This document shows positions 1 through 10,900 of a stretch of DNA of 64,000 nt, piece by piece. The stretch is from Marinicella rhabdoformis. GTDB taxonomy: Bacteria; Pseudomonadota; Gammaproteobacteria; Xanthomonadales; Marinicellaceae. Positions within the stretch are counted from its first letter, which is position 1; every line of letters begins with the position of its first letter. The DNA is taken from the NCBI RefSeq assembly GCF_009671245.1, contig NZ_VTFS01000001.1, positions 1,089,914 to 1,153,913 on the forward strand, written 5' to 3'. The notes under the pieces are model-generated. The model searched no databases. It was not told the DNA's origin and saw nothing but the letters and a program-made list of their open reading frames with translations. A program made the position numbers and the translations under genes.

Positions 1-52
1 AAATTCTAAATTGAAATAAACAACAATATCGGGGATATATGATTCTGGGCTT

Positions 53-502
53 TCAAATTTCACTGCTTTTTTCAACTTTCACACTGCCATTGATATCACC
101 TGAAATCAATTGGTCTTTTTGTTCTTTGCTTAAGGGATAGATGTTTTTGATGGTGCATTTTTGGTTGGGGTCGCTGTCCACAATCACCGAGTCGAATTTG
201 CTTTGTAGTGAGCTGGACATGGACTGATCCAATCGCAAAGTGTGACCGTATTTAAGGTCTGGGCAATAGCCCATCACTTCAATTAAATAGTTTCTTTTTC
301 TTGATGCGTTGAGAATAAAAAATCGTTCGTCTAGAGACTGCCAACGGGTCATTCTGAATTGGGTTATTCGGTTCACCGACTCTAGCCGTTCTTGGACTAC
401 AAAATTTTGATAATTGACCCTAGGGCCTTTTGCTTTGTTACTGGCACAACCACTTAAAACTAAAGCAAAAGCCAAAATAACAGTCTGAATGTGGTTTCTC
501 AT
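53..502 (-). CDS. DUF6491-like exported lipoprotein
   Basis: Predicted lipoprotein of 149 residues. A short basic N-terminus and a hydrophobic stretch end in a lipobox (LSGC), so the mature protein should start at that cysteine. The body has the look of DUF6491 proteins: a W-x-x-L-D-E segment, a tract ending in YLIEVMGYC, and two later cysteines that could pair. An upstream in-frame ATG at 514 exists, but the ATG at 502 has a GGAG element at proper distance, so 502 was chosen. It is divergent from glnA and stands alone. Role unknown; family assignment is by recollection of the family pattern and is moderately sure. Confidence 0.7.
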   Translation of the reverse strand: MRNHIQTVILAFALVLSGCASNKAKGPRVNYQNFVVQERLESVNRITQFRMTRWQSLDERFFILNASRKRNYLIEVMGYCPDLKYGHTLRLDQSMSSSLQSKFDSVIVDSDPNQKCTIKNIYPLSKEQKDQLISGDINGSVKVEKSSEI

Positions 503-644
503 ATTTATCTCCATATTATTCAGTAATAAAGCTCATCTTATCTTTTTAATACTGAATAAACGGTTAATTTTCGCAGAATTGCGTATGTTTTTATCCCAGT
601 CACTTCATTAAAATAAGCTTTTTTTAAAACAGCTGGATATACCA

Positions 645-2048
645 ATGAGCGACAAAATTTTAGATCTAATCCAAGAAGAAGGCATTGAATTCGTTGATTT
701 ACGGTTCTGTGATACAGGCGGAAAAGAGCACCATGTGACTTTACCTGTTTCTCAAGTGAACGAAGAAATGTTTGAAGATGGCAAAATGTTTGACGGTTCA
801 TCTATTGCTGGCTGGAAAGGCATCAATGAATCTGACATGGTTTTGATGCCAGATGAAACGACGGCATTTGTCGATCCGTTCACACAATACCCAACTTTGG
901 TGATTCGTTGTGACATCCTTGAGCCAAACACCATGCAAGGTTATGAGCGTGACCCACGCTCTATCGCTAAACGTGCTGAAGCTTACCTACAACAGTCTGG
1001 TATGGCTGATGAAGCATTTTTCGGCCCAGAACCTGAGTTTTTTGTATTCGACGGTGTCAGCTGGAGTAATGACGCCAACAAAACAGGTTATGAAATTTAT
1101 TCACAAGAAGGTGCTTGGGAATCAGGCTCTGATGCCAAAGAAAACCCAGGTCACAGACCTCGTGTAAAAGGCGGCTATTTTCCAGTTCCACCTGTTGATA
1201 CTTTGAATGACTTGCGTTCTGCCATGTGTAAAGTGATGGAAGGCATGGGCATAGAAATTGAAGTGCATCACCACGAAGTGGGCACAGCGGGTCAATGTGA
1301 AATTGGCGCGCGTTTCAATACTTTGGTTAAAAAAGCCGATGAAGTTTTGATGATGAAATACGCGGTTCATAATGTGGCTCATGATTATGGCTACACAGCA
1401 ACCTTTATGCCTAAGCCTGTTGTCGGTGACAATGGTTCAGGTATGCACGTTCACCAATCATTGACTAAAGATGGTAACAACTTGTTCATGGGTGATGGTT
1501 ATGGCGGTTTGTCTCAAACGGCTTTGTGGTACATCGGCGGTATTTTCAAACACGCCCGTGCTTTGAATGCTTTTGCCAATTCATCTACCAACTCATACAA
1601 ACGTTTGGTTCCAGGTTTCGAAGCACCTGTGATGTTGGCTTACTCTGCCAAGAATCGCTCAGCGTCAATACGTATTCCATTTGTTAACAACCCGAAAGCG
1701 AGACGCATTGAGGTTCGTTTTGGTGACCCAATGGGCAACCCATACTTGATGTTCGCCTCTATGATGATGGCCGGTCTTGACGGCATCAAGAATCAAATTG
1801 ATCCAGGTTCAGCCATGGATAAAGATTTATATGACTTACCTGCAGAAGAAGCCAAAGCCATTCCTACTGTATGTCATTCATTAGACCAAGCTCTGGAAGC
1901 TTTGGACAATGACCGTGAATTTTTGAAAGCCGGTGGTGTATTTACTGATGATGTGATCGATGGTTTCATTGCTTTGAAAATGGAAGAAGTGAACCGCATC
2001 CGCATGGCAACGCATCCTGCTGAATTTGACATGTACTATTCACTGTAA
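645..2048 (+). CDS. glnA: Type I glutamine synthetase
   Basis: Cytosolic dodecameric enzyme that condenses glutamate and ammonia to glutamine using ATP. The 467-residue length fits the GSI-beta class. Seen directly: the N-terminal beta-grasp with FDGSSIAGW, the catalytic domain with [14 protein letters not shown], the ATP-binding [16 protein letters not shown], and [17 protein letters not shown] near the glutamate site. The adenylylation tyrosine context ([10 protein letters not shown]) is present, so control by GlnE adenylylation is expected from family knowledge. No ntrB/ntrC genes follow, unlike in enterics. A terminator sits just downstream, so it is probably monocistronic. No convincing sigma-54 promoter was seen upstream. 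Confidence 0.98.
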   Translation: MSDKILDLIQEEGIEFVDLRFCDTGGKEHHVTLPVSQVNEEMFEDGKMFDGSSIAGWKGINESDMVLMPDETTAFVDPFTQYPTLVIRCDILEPNTMQGYERDPRSIAKRAEAYLQQSGMADEAFFGPEPEFFVFDGVSWSNDANKTGYEIYSQEGAWESGSDAKENPGHRPRVKGGYFPVPPVDTLNDLRSAMCKVMEGMGIEIEVHHHEVGTAGQCEIGARFNTLVKKADEVLMMKYAVHNVAHDYGYTATFMPKPVVGDNGSGMHVHQSLTKDGNNLFMGDGYGGLSQTALWYIGGIFKHARALNAFANSSTNSYKRLVPGFEAPVMLAYSAKNRSASIRIPFVNNPKARRIEVRFGDPMGNPYLMFASMMMAGLDGIKNQIDPGSAMDKDLYDLPAEEAKAIPTVCHSLDQALEALDNDREFLKAGGVFTDDVIDGFIALKMEEVNRIRMATHPAEFDMYYSL

Positions 2049-2070
2049 TTCTGTTAACAATGTTTAAATC

Positions 2071-2102
2071 AAAAGCCACGTCAACATGCCGTGGCTTTTT
2101 TT
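2071..2102 (+). terminator. Rho-independent terminator after glnA
   Basis: A 9-bp GC-containing stem (AAAGCCACG / CGTGGCTTT) is followed directly by a run of T residues, 25 nt after the glnA stop. It separates glnA from mscL. Confidence 0.85.
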
Positions 2103-2157
2103 GGTTTATAATTTACTGTCTCAGAAACTATTATTAACACAAAAACAGGAATTAAAC

Positions 2158-2562
2158 ATGGGTATGATGAGTGAATTTAAAAAGTTTGCCGTAAAGGGCA
2201 ATGTGATGGATATGGCTGTTGGTATCATTATCGGTGCCGCTTTCGGCAAAATTGTTGCTGCCTTTGTCAGTGGCGTCATGATGCCACCTTTGGGATTGTT
2301 ATTGGGTGGCGTTGATTTTTCAGACTTGGCTATAGTGCTCAAAGAAGCCACAGAAAATTCTGAAGCTGTAACTCTTAAATGGGGCGCATTCATTCAAACT
2401 GCCATCGACTTCCTGATTGTAGCCTTTGCTGTTTTTATGATGGTTAAAGCGATGAATAACATGAAAGCCAAAGAGGAAGAAAAACCTGCCGAACCACCCA
2501 AACCAAGTAACGAAGAAGTGCTGTTGACTGAAATTCGCGACCTGTTGAAAGCAAAACAATAA
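2158..2562 (+). CDS. mscL: Large-conductance mechanosensitive channel MscL
   Basis: Inner-membrane pentameric channel that opens on hypo-osmotic shock and releases solutes. The 134-residue length matches the family. The N-terminal amphipathic helix ([17 protein letters not shown]) leads into TM1 with the G-rich pore-lining [13 protein letters not shown] periplasmic loop follows, then TM2 (about residues 75-97) and a charged C-terminal helix bundle rich in E, K and P. The open frame extends further upstream, but the ATG at 2158 has a CAGGA element just before it and begins the standard MscL N-terminus. It lies after the glnA terminator and probably has its own promoter. Confidence 0.97.
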   Translation: MGMMSEFKKFAVKGNVMDMAVGIIIGAAFGKIVAAFVSGVMMPPLGLLLGGVDFSDLAIVLKEATENSEAVTLKWGAFIQTAIDFLIVAFAVFMMVKAMNNMKAKEEEKPAEPPKPSNEEVLLTEIRDLLKAKQ

Positions 2563-2595
2563 GTAAACCGGCAATAAATAACTAATTTCCAATTG

Positions 2596-2616
2596 GGCGC
2601 TTGTCTCTCAAGCGCC
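2596..2616. other. GC-rich hairpin between mscL and msrC
   Basis: Perfect 8-bp stem GGCGCTTG / CAAGCGCC with a 5-nt loop, 34 nt after mscL. It lacks a following T-run, so it is at best a weak terminator or an mRNA 3' stabiliser. Confidence 0.4.
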
Positions 2617-2657
2617 TAACCCCATATAGGCAACATATCAATACACCAAATAAATCA

Positions 2658-3107
2658 ATGAAAGACTCATATGCTTTGTTACTGAAACAATTGGAAGCCT
2701 TGATTTCCTTTGAAAAAGACCCAATGGCCAACGCAGCCAACTTGTCCGCTTTTTTGTACCACAATTTAGAACAAGTAAACTGGCTGGGCTTCTATTTTCA
2801 ACAGGGTGATGAATTGGTGTTGGGTCCGTTTCATGGCCAACCTGCCTGTACCCGCCTACCCATAGGCACTGGCGTTTGTGGCACCGCTTTTTCACAAAAA
2901 GAGACACTGGTAATAGATGACGTCCACGCCTTTGAAGGTCACATTGCCTGTGACAGCGCCAGCGAATCAGAAGTGGTTGTGCCATTCTTTACTGATAATT
3001 TGAACGGTGTTTTGGACATAGACAGTCCTGTTTTGGCGAGGTTTACAGCAGATGAAAAAGCTTTGTTTGAACAAGCCACTGCCATCTATGTGAACACCTT
3101 AAGCTGA
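2658..3107 (+). CDS. msrC: Free methionine-(R)-sulfoxide reductase, GAF type
   Basis: Cytosolic 149-residue GAF-domain enzyme that reduces free methionine-R-sulfoxide, repairing oxidative damage. All three cysteines of the fRMsr (E. coli YebR) active site are visible in their usual contexts: PACTRLPIG, GTGVCGTAF and GHIACDSASESEVVVPF. The segment GVLDIDSPVLARFTADE is also typical. The start at the ATG at 2658 gives the standard length; an upstream TTG at 2601 would add 19 unconserved residues, and the ribosome binding site is poor either way. It is probably an independent gene, 95 nt after mscL. Confidence 0.93.
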   Translation: MKDSYALLLKQLEALISFEKDPMANAANLSAFLYHNLEQVNWLGFYFQQGDELVLGPFHGQPACTRLPIGTGVCGTAFSQKETLVIDDVHAFEGHIACDSASESEVVVPFFTDNLNGVLDIDSPVLARFTADEKALFEQATAIYVNTLS

Positions 3108-3145
3108 TTTTTCTGCTCAAATCATTTTCATGACCATAGGCCCAT

Positions 3146-3174
3146 GCAATTTAGAACTAAATTGCGCTATGATA
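3146..3174 (+). promoter_or_regulatory. 20-bp palindrome overlapping a candidate promoter
   Basis: Positions 3146-3165 read GCAATTTAG-AA-CTAAATTGC, a palindrome with perfect 9-bp arms. A possible -10 box TATGAT follows at 3168-3173, so the palindrome would cover the -35 and spacer region of the gene starting at 3203. That position suits a repressor operator. Promoter strength and the binding protein are unknown. Confidence 0.45.
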
Positions 3175-3202
3175 ATTGAGTTCTATTTGCCTCATAAGTA
3201 TC

Positions 3203-3661
3203 ATGTCAAAATCAAAAGAAACCACAGAGACTGAAAATAACAACCAGCGATCAGAAGTTATTCGTGACACCTTGGTCCTTCAATTAAAGTTAATTGTTGA
3301 TGGCTTTCGTGATTTGGCTTTGATGCCAGTTTGCTTGGTTGCCAGCTTGATTGGTTTAATCAAACACAAAAAAGACCCAGGCCGCTATCTTTATCGGGTC
3401 CTCAGCTATGGTCGCCTTTCTGAAAAATGGATTGGCTTGTTTGATGAAGCTCAGAAAGACACCATGGCACCCTTGGAATACGAAGAAAAAAAATTTGATG
3501 ATTTATTGCACAAGACCCAGTCCGCCTTTGAATCTAAATACGTCGATCCTAAGAAAAAAGAACAATTGGTAGAAAAGCTCAATGCGGCTCTGAATGACAT
3601 CAACGGCAAACTCTCACCGGCCCAACAAGCGGCAAAAGAAAACGAACAAACACAACCTTAA
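3203..3661 (+). CDS. Conserved hypothetical membrane-associated protein
   Basis: Protein of 152 residues that I cannot assign to a characterised family. After a polar N-terminus there is one hydrophobic stretch (LALMPVCLVASLIGLI, about residues 40-56), followed by a basic HKKDPGRYLYRVL segment, so a membrane-anchored protein with a cytosolic tail is likely. The C-terminal half is charged and helical, with K/E-rich runs and a Q/P-rich end. The ATG at 3203 was chosen over a TTG at 3176 because the extra nine residues are unlike the rest. The stop abuts the stop of the convergent sensor kinase gene with no intervening base. Confidence 0.7.
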   Translation: MSKSKETTETENNNQRSEVIRDTLVLQLKLIVDGFRDLALMPVCLVASLIGLIKHKKDPGRYLYRVLSYGRLSEKWIGLFDEAQKDTMAPLEYEEKKFDDLLHKTQSAFESKYVDPKKKEQLVEKLNAALNDINGKLSPAQQAAKENEQTQP

Positions 3662-6600
3662 TCAAGCATTCAACAAGTCATCCAAACGGTTCAAATCCAT
3701 AGGTTTTGTGAACACGTCTTTTATCTTGTGTTCGTGACACAAGGCCAGCAATTCATCTGACACATCTGCCGTTAAAATGGCACAAGGTACATCTGGAAGC
3801 ATCGATCGTGCTTGATTGATGAATGCAATACCATTAACGTCAGGCAAATGATAATCCACCAACATCAAGTCACAAATTAACCCACCTTGCAAAGCTGCTA
3901 AGGCATCCTTGGCATGGTCAAACATGTGTACTTTATGGCCTGCCTTTAGTAACAAATGACGCATCAATTCTTGGTTAATGGCATTATCCTCTAGCACCAA
4001 AATGTCCTTCTTGTGACCACTTACATACTTGTCATTCAACGCCGCTTTTTTAGCTTGCTGGCTTGAATCATTTAAAAACAATGATTTTAACTGTGATGTT
4101 TTAAGCGGAAATACAAAAATAGTGACTTCTTCTCTCAAAGGCACTAACACCAATGAACTGGGTTTAACTATGATGACTTGATGCCCAGAGCTGACCAGTA
4201 ATTCTACCTCTTCACTGATCTTTTGGGTTGCTGATTCAGTAGTTAAAACCACCATGATTGTGCTCTGATAGTCAGTTGGGATTTCTGATAAATCACTGTA
4301 TTTTACAGTCAACCCCGTCAGTTGACATTGGGCCGCAACCGCATTGCCTACTGCTGTATTATCAGCAACCAAAATAACGCATGGGGTAATGTTTTTTTGC
4401 AGAGGCGTGATCGATTCACCTGCGGGTATGTCCAAAATACATTGAAATGTACTGCCTTGGTCCAATTTGCTGGCCACAGTCACAGTGCCGCCCATCAATT
4501 CACACAATTGCTTCACTATACTCAAGCCCAAACCAGTACCGCCATGGGTGCGTGTTATGGAAGAATCGGCTTGTGTGAAGGGCTCAAACAAAAACTTTTG
4601 ATGTGCTTCAGCAATGCCTGTGCCGGTATCATCCACAGAAAAAGTAACTGAGTCTTGTACCTGACGAACAGTCAAAACAACATGCCCCTTCGCGGTGAAT
4701 TTAAATGCATTGCTGAGTAAATTCATCAAAACCTGTTTGACACGCAGGGCATCACCGATTCTGCTAGGGGCCATACCTGATTGATAATCTAAATAAAACA
4801 TCAATCCTTTCTGCTTGGCCGTGGCACTGAACAAGCCCAAAACTTCATCCAACAGTTCAATTAAGTCAAAAGTTTGACGTTCTATCGATAAGCGGCCAGC
4901 TTCTATTTTTGAAAAATCCAAAATGTCATTAATGATTTTCAACAGGTGCTGCCCAGACTCTGCCACCGCCTCTGAATAACTGCGTTGATCTTGTGACAAC
5001 CCTGATGCCAACAACAATTGATTCATGCCCAAAATACCGTGCATTGGCGTTCGTACTTCATGCGATACCTGCGCCAAGAATTCACTTTTGGCTTGACTGG
5101 CAGCCTGTGCTTTTTCAGCCAGTGAGTTCACCTCTGAATACAAACGGGCATTCTCTAAAGCCAAAGATGATTGTGTCGCACAGGCTTTGGCTTTGACTAA
5201 ATCATTGCGACTGAATGGTGCATTGTTGGCCAACTGAATAAAACCAAATCGTTTATCAGAGTGGTTAAACCACACCGTTAAAAAATAAGTTTTGCCATTG
5301 TCATGAAAGCTGTGTGTTTCATTGTTCTGCTGCATCCTTTGCGCGAATACTTTTAAGCTCAATTGCTTTTCGAGTGGTATTTTTTCACTGAATGCCGACC
5401 ACTGACCCTCTTCATTCCAAAAAGCCACCAACACACTTTCCACTTTCACTTGGTTTGATATGACTTTTTTGATTTTTTCTAGTAAAGCCTCTGTTTCGAG
5501 CGCACCGACCAATGAACTGGTTAAATCTAATTGGGTTTCTGCAAACTGTTGGCGGCTAAATGCCTCAGCCAAAGTTTGTCGGTAAAGCCACCTTTTTCGC
5601 AAAAAAGTCTTCATCAGCCACACCAAAACAATCAATATAAGTCCATAGGCAATCCATGCATTTTGACTATACCACCAGGGTGGTTTAACAACAAAGTTCA
5701 CAGTGATGGGTTCAGACCAGAGACTCTGTTCACTTTTCCCTCTCATGGCCAGTTGATATTCACCTGGTGTCAAATCATGTAATGACAACACATGGGCATT
5801 ACCCAAAGTTTGCCACGGCCCTTGTGCTGTCAGTCGGTATTCAAAACGGTGGCTGTTGGGCTGGTTATAAGATGCCAAAGCATATTGAAATTGAATCAAA
5901 CCATATTGGTAATCCAGCTTAAAATTTTGTGTCTGTTTAATCGCGATATCATTCAATAGAATGGATTCGATATTAAGTACAACTGACTGAGGTTTGGTGG
6001 CAAACAAATCATCAGAAATATGTACCACACCTTTACTGCTGACCAACCAATGGCTGCCATCAGGTCGATGATATACAGCAATCACTCGCGGACTGGGCAA
6101 ACCTGTATCGGTATCAAATAAACGCCAATGCCCTTTTTTTGGGTCATACACTACCAAACCATTTTCACTGATCAGCCACAACCGCCCCAATGGATCTTGA
6201 CTCATCTGTTTAATCACGAAGTGACTCAAGTCTTTTGGCCAATCAAATGGTAAGCTGTGTAATGTATTACCTTGCCAATTCATCAGTTTCAGAACACCGT
6301 TTACAACCAGCCACAACTTTTTTTCAGCCACAGCAATGTTGTTGATGAATTGAGGCGTTTCATACAATGAATGCCACTTTTTAGAAGCGGTATCATAAAG
6401 CCAAAGCTGGTGATCATGTGCCAACAACATGTGATCCTTTGAAAGCCACTGCATATCGACCAAATCTGCAGCTTTTATCGGCAATGCGATTTGAATTGAA
6501 GGCGTTCGCCTGTCTATTCGCCATAGCTGGTCTAGGCCATGGGCATGTACCCATAAGTCATTGCCATCACCCATCAACATTTTATTAACAGTGAATGCCT

Positions 6601-7954
6601 TGTCACTAGCCTCACTCTGCAATGCAACATTTTGAACGCTTTTATCTACCGCCTGCCAATACAAACCTGAAATGCCGCCAATCCACAAACCTTGCTCTTC
6701 GGCTAATATCACATTCGGCTTTAACTGACTTGCTTCACTGTTTTCTTGCCACACACGGTAATCAAAACTTGGCTTACCCTTGCTGTTTTCAATCACCTCA
6801 ATCTTAGGTGAAAACTCATGGCTTAAGTATAACGTGTCACTTCCTGCTTGAGCATGCACAGCTGCGGCCTTGAAGCTTTCTCCCTCTTGTGTCAACGCCA
6901 AAATGTTTTGGTGTCGCCATTGATTCCCAACAACAAAAACACCATGTTCCATGGTCAACACCCATAAATTATTTTCATGGTCTTCAAACACCTTATTCAC
7001 ATATATGTTTTTTATGTGCTTTTGTGTTGTTGTCATCAAGGTGACTGAATGTAACTCTTTATCTTCAAATCGCAACAAACCCTCCAGTGTTGCCAACCAG
7101 AGTATGCCCCTTCTGTCGTGGTAACTGCTCCTTACTGAAACATGCTTTCCAAAATGATTGGTGATTTGCTTTTCTGACACTGCACTCGAAAATACCCCTT
7201 TTTCTTCATCAAATTGAAAAACGCCAGCATACCCAGAAAGCCAAACCTGGTTATTGGCATCGATTGTGACATCATACAATCCATTGGCGCCTGCCCTGGC
7301 GTCATCCACCACTTGAAACCAACGTTGGTTGTTATTATTCAAGTCCCAATGCAATGCTTTTCCATCTAGGGTGATTGCCCAAAGTTGGTTTTCAGCACTG
7401 ACCTCAGCATCAAAAAACATCAAAGACTCAAGCCAAGAGGTATTTTCATCGGTGTAATGAGTGAATTGTTCACTGTCCATTTCCTTTACCGATATACCGC
7501 CATTGAATTGGAAAACATATAAACGATCATCTGAGTCGCTTGTGATGGCAAAGATATCTGAATTTAACAGCTGTGCTGGCGCCTTATTTTTTCCACTCAC
7601 TTTGTGTTTGAATTGTTTTTGCTTTGACAGATATTGTGACAGTCCCATCTCCTCTATCAAAAACCACATGTCTTGGCCCACCAGCGCTATAGATGAAATA
7701 CTGTTGCCTAAAATGCTGTTTTCATTTCCCGGTTGATTTCTATAAACCTCAAATGCTTCACCATTAAACCGGGTCAGTCCATTGGATGTGCTGATCCAAA
7801 TTTGTTGATGCGCATCTTGTACAATATCTAAAGCAGCCTGATCAGGCAAACCCTGTAAAACCCCGTAATGACGTGCAGACAAATGGTTCTCAATGGCCAG
7901 ACTTTTCGCTGCAAAACACAGAGAAATTAAACACCATAAAATCCGTATTAACAT
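3662..7954 (-). CDS. Hybrid sensor histidine kinase with periplasmic propeller
   Basis: One-piece transmembrane signalling protein of 1430 residues. A signal sequence leads into two-component-regulator propeller repeats over about residues 25-660 (many QIWISTSNGL / NLWVLT type blades). A Y_Y_Y domain follows (ending WSEPITVNFVVKPPWW), then one TM helix at about 768-787, a GAF-like domain, the dimerisation/phospho-acceptor box (FLAQVSHEVRTPMHG, His near 965), and the ATPase N, G1 and G2 boxes (NLLSNAFKF, DTGTGIA, GGTGLGLSIVKQL). A degenerate receiver-like segment precedes a C-terminal receiver with DYHLPDVNG (Asp near 1365). There is no DNA-binding output domain, so phosphate must pass to another protein. 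Its start overlaps the upstream paralogue's stop by 7 nt. Confidence 0.93.
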   Translation of the reverse strand: MLIRILWCLISLCFAAKSLAIENHLSARHYGVLQGLPDQAALDIVQDAHQQIWISTSNGLTRFNGEAFEVYRNQPGNENSILGNSISSIALVGQDMWFLIEEMGLSQYLSKQKQFKHKVSGKNKAPAQLLNSDIFAITSDSDDRLYVFQFNGGISVKEMDSEQFTHYTDENTSWLESLMFFDAEVSAENQLWAITLDGKALHWDLNNNNQRWFQVVDDARAGANGLYDVTIDANNQVWLSGYAGVFQFDEEKGVFSSAVSEKQITNHFGKHVSVRSSYHDRRGILWLATLEGLLRFEDKELHSVTLMTTTQKHIKNIYVNKVFEDHENNLWVLTMEHGVFVVGNQWRHQNILALTQEGESFKAAAVHAQAGSDTLYLSHEFSPKIEVIENSKGKPSFDYRVWQENSEASQLKPNVILAEEQGLWIGGISGLYWQAVDKSVQNVALQSEASDKAFTVNKMLMGDGNDLWVHAHGLDQLWRIDRRTPSIQIALPIKAADLVDMQWLSKDHMLLAHDHQLWLYDTASKKWHSLYETPQFINNIAVAEKKLWLVVNGVLKLMNWQGNTLHSLPFDWPKDLSHFVIKQMSQDPLGRLWLISENGLVVYDPKKGHWRLFDTDTGLPSPRVIAVYHRPDGSHWLVSSKGVVHISDDLFATKPQSVVLNIESILLNDIAIKQTQNFKLDYQYGLIQFQYALASYNQPNSHRFEYRLTAQGPWQTLGNAHVLSLHDLTPGEYQLAMRGKSEQSLWSEPITVNFVVKPPWWYSQNAWIAYGLILIVLVWLMKTFLRKRWLYRQTLAEAFSRQQFAETQLDLTSSLVGALETEALLEKIKKVISNQVKVESVLVAFWNEEGQWSAFSEKIPLEKQLSLKVFAQRMQQNNETHSFHDNGKTYFLTVWFNHSDKRFGFIQLANNAPFSRNDLVKAKACATQSSLALENARLYSEVNSLAEKAQAASQAKSEFLAQVSHEVRTPMHGILGMNQLLLASGLSQDQRSYSEAVAESGQHLLKIINDILDFSKIEAGRLSIERQTFDLIELLDEVLGLFSATAKQKGLMFYLDYQSGMAPSRIGDALRVKQVLMNLLSNAFKFTAKGHVVLTVRQVQDSVTFSVDDTGTGIAEAHQKFLFEPFTQADSSITRTHGGTGLGLSIVKQLCELMGGTVTVASKLDQGSTFQCILDIPAGESITPLQKNITPCVILVADNTAVGNAVAAQCQLTGLTVKYSDLSEIPTDYQSTIMVVLTTESATQKISEEVELLVSSGHQVIIVKPSSLVLVPLREEVTIFVFPLKTSQLKSLFLNDSSQQAKKAALNDKYVSGHKKDILVLEDNAINQELMRHLLLKAGHKVHMFDHAKDALAALQGGLICDLMLVDYHLPDVNGIAFINQARSMLPDVPCAILTADVSDELLALCHEHKIKDVFTKPMDLNRLDDLLNA

Positions 7955-10900
7955 AAAGAAACCATGTGTTGAATGGCTGATATGTCAATGGGTTTTGTGA
8001 ACACGTCATCAATTCGATGTTGATGACACAAGGTCAAAAGTTGGTCTGACACATCTGCTGTCAATATCGCACAGGGTACAGTCGGTAACAACAACCGTGC
8101 TTGATTGATAAATTCAATACCACTGACATCAGGCAAATGATAATCAACCAACATCAAATCACAGTCCAAGCCCTCATTCAATACCGCCAAAGCATCTAAA
8201 GCATGATCAAACATGTGTACAGTATGTCCTGCCTGCTGTAACAAATGACGCATCAACTCTTGATTGATCGCATTGTCTTCTAAGACCAAAATACTTTTGG
8301 GTTCAGTTTCGACTTGATCAGCCACATGTGAAACAGCAGGATCCTTGTGTTCCCAGAGTTGACTCAACTCAGCACACTTAACCGGAAAGTTCAGGATATT
8401 GATGTTTTGGTGATTTAAATAGAAAGGCACGTTTGCCGCTTTGATGACAGTGAGCTGTTTGCCGTTTTGGCATAATACTTCAATTGAATTAAGTAACTCA
8501 TCATCAACTGGTTCAGTTAACAACATCACCACCTGCTCTGTTTTATCAGTTTGCGCCTGAACATCTGAAAATGGAAAAATTTTGATTTTTCCTCCGATTA
8601 ACTCACATTGTGCAACCAATGCAGCAGCCAAAGCTGAGTTGTCGGAAAGCAATGTCACTTGATTTATGTTTTTGTTGTCTTCGGCTGTTCGTATTGTTTC
8701 ACCTGGAGGAAAAGGTAAATAGCAACTGAATGTACTTCCTGCACCCAACTCACTATTAATTGATACATACCCACCCATCAGTTCACACAATTGTTTCACT
8801 ATGCTCAACCCCAATCCAGTTCCACCATGGGTTCTTGTAATCGTCGTGTCTGCCTGTATGAATGGCTCAAACAACTTATCCAGTTGATCAGCAGCAATAC
8901 CAGGTCCAGTATCAGAAACTGAGAAAACCACATATTGATTGTCTTGATTAACCTGTAATTTAACACACCCCTCTTGGGTAAATTTAAATGCATTACTCAG
9001 TAAGTTCATCACCACTTGCTTCAAACGCACTGAATCTCCCATTCTAGACGCGCACAATTCTGGATCAACATCTAAATAAAACAACAACCCTTTGTGTTTA
9101 GCCATGGCACGGAACAAACCCAAAAGTTCATCAATCAATAAGGTCAAGTCAAATGCCCTGTACTCTAATGACAACTGCCCTGCTTCAATTTTTGAAAAAT
9201 CTAAAATGTCATTGATTATATGTAACAAATGCTGGCCAGACTCTGCTACAGCTTCAGTATATGCTCGCTGAGTTGCTGTCAACTCACTGTCCATCAGCAA
9301 TTGGTTCATACCCAAAATGCCATTCATTGGCGTCCGCACTTCATGTGAAACCTGAGCCAAAAAATTACTTTTGGCTTGGCTTGCCGCCTGAGATTGTTCT
9401 GCCAAACTATTCACTTCAGAAAATAACCGCGCGTTTTCCAGTGCCATGGCCAATTGAGAAGCAAAGGCCTGAGCCAAAAGCACTTGATTGTCCTTGAAAG
9501 GTGTTGCTTTAATGATTTGAATCAATCCCAAGCGATTTTCTGACAAGTGAAATCCAGCCAAAAGTTCATGCCCTTTAGGGTGTGTTCTTAACACCGTTTC
9601 ATCACCATCCTTAAACATCGCAAAAGCTTGTGAACCCAAATCTAACTTGTCTTTTTTACTGATTGCGACATGGCTGAACACTTCATATTGGGTTTCACTG
9701 TTCCAATAGGCCACTTCAACATCAGCTTGGGGAATCTTTTCACTCACCCAGCTTTTAATCTTTTCAAGCAAGGCATCCATTTCTAATGCACCAATAACAG
9801 AACTGCTTAATGACAATTGAGCTTGAGCAAATGCCTGCTTTTCCTTGGCCGCTGCCAGGCTTGATTGGTATTGCCAACGCTTCCTCAACAACCAAACCAA
9901 CATCAGCAATAACAAGGCTGCAATCACCGCATATAACAAATACGCCGACTGGGTTTGCCAAGGTGCTTTGTTCACCACAAATGGGACAACAATACTTTTT
10001 GACCAATCGCTGTTCTGGCTCTTTCCTCGCAACTGTAACTGATAACTGCCTGCGGGTAACTGATAAAAAGTCAATTGTTGCCCTGTGGCTTTCTGCCATG
10101 ACTCGCTGTTGTGTAAACGGTATTCAAATTCATGACTTTCGGGGTCAATGAATGACATCAGCTGATAATCCAATGACAAGGCACCATACTGGTGAGGCAA
10201 TTCAAATACAGAGGAAACAAATTCATCATTCAATTGAATGTGATTGATACGTAATTCGGGAGTGACAGCAACAGGACTTTCAGGGTTGTATTGCACTTGA
10301 ACCAACCCTGCTTTAGTAACCACCATATTCTTTCCGTCATGCATCACAATCACATCTACAATCAAATTGCTCGGCAACCCATCTTTGACAGTTAAATGTT
10401 GAATGCCATCTTCACTTTTGATAATCAAGCCGTTATCAGAGCTCAGCCACAACCGGCCCTGACCATCTTCAATCATCTTTTTAGCAAATAACTGTGAATA
10501 ATCACCACCCAAAACATTGTCTTGATTCAGTATCAGTTGCTGGTCTTGGTATTGATATGATTTGACTCTACCGTTACTTAAAACCAAGACCAACTCGCCA
10601 TCAGAAGACTCTATAACATCACTGATGCCTGTTTGAACAGTTAATAAGGTTCGACTGTTTGCACCTGTTGCATTAATCGCCTGCAAGCCGACATCACCAA
10701 ACAACCAGTAATCACCTGACGCCATTTTTTTGATACCATGTAGTACTTTATTGATCGAATGGGTTGAAACCACCGGACTCACTTGTTGATTTGACTGGTC
10801 AATTTGATAAAACCGTGTGTCACCATAAACAGCCACCCACAACTTACCGTTTATTTCAAACAACCCAGTGATGGCACTTGCTTCTTCTGGTAATGGGAAT

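Noticed and set aside
538-801. 87-codon minus-strand ORF
   Set aside because: It lies opposite the glnA start with no signal or domain; glnA explains this DNA.
3690-3710. GGTTCAAATCC, which resembles a tRNA T-arm
   Set aside because: It lies inside the receiver-coding part of the kinase gene and no acceptor or anticodon stems surround it.
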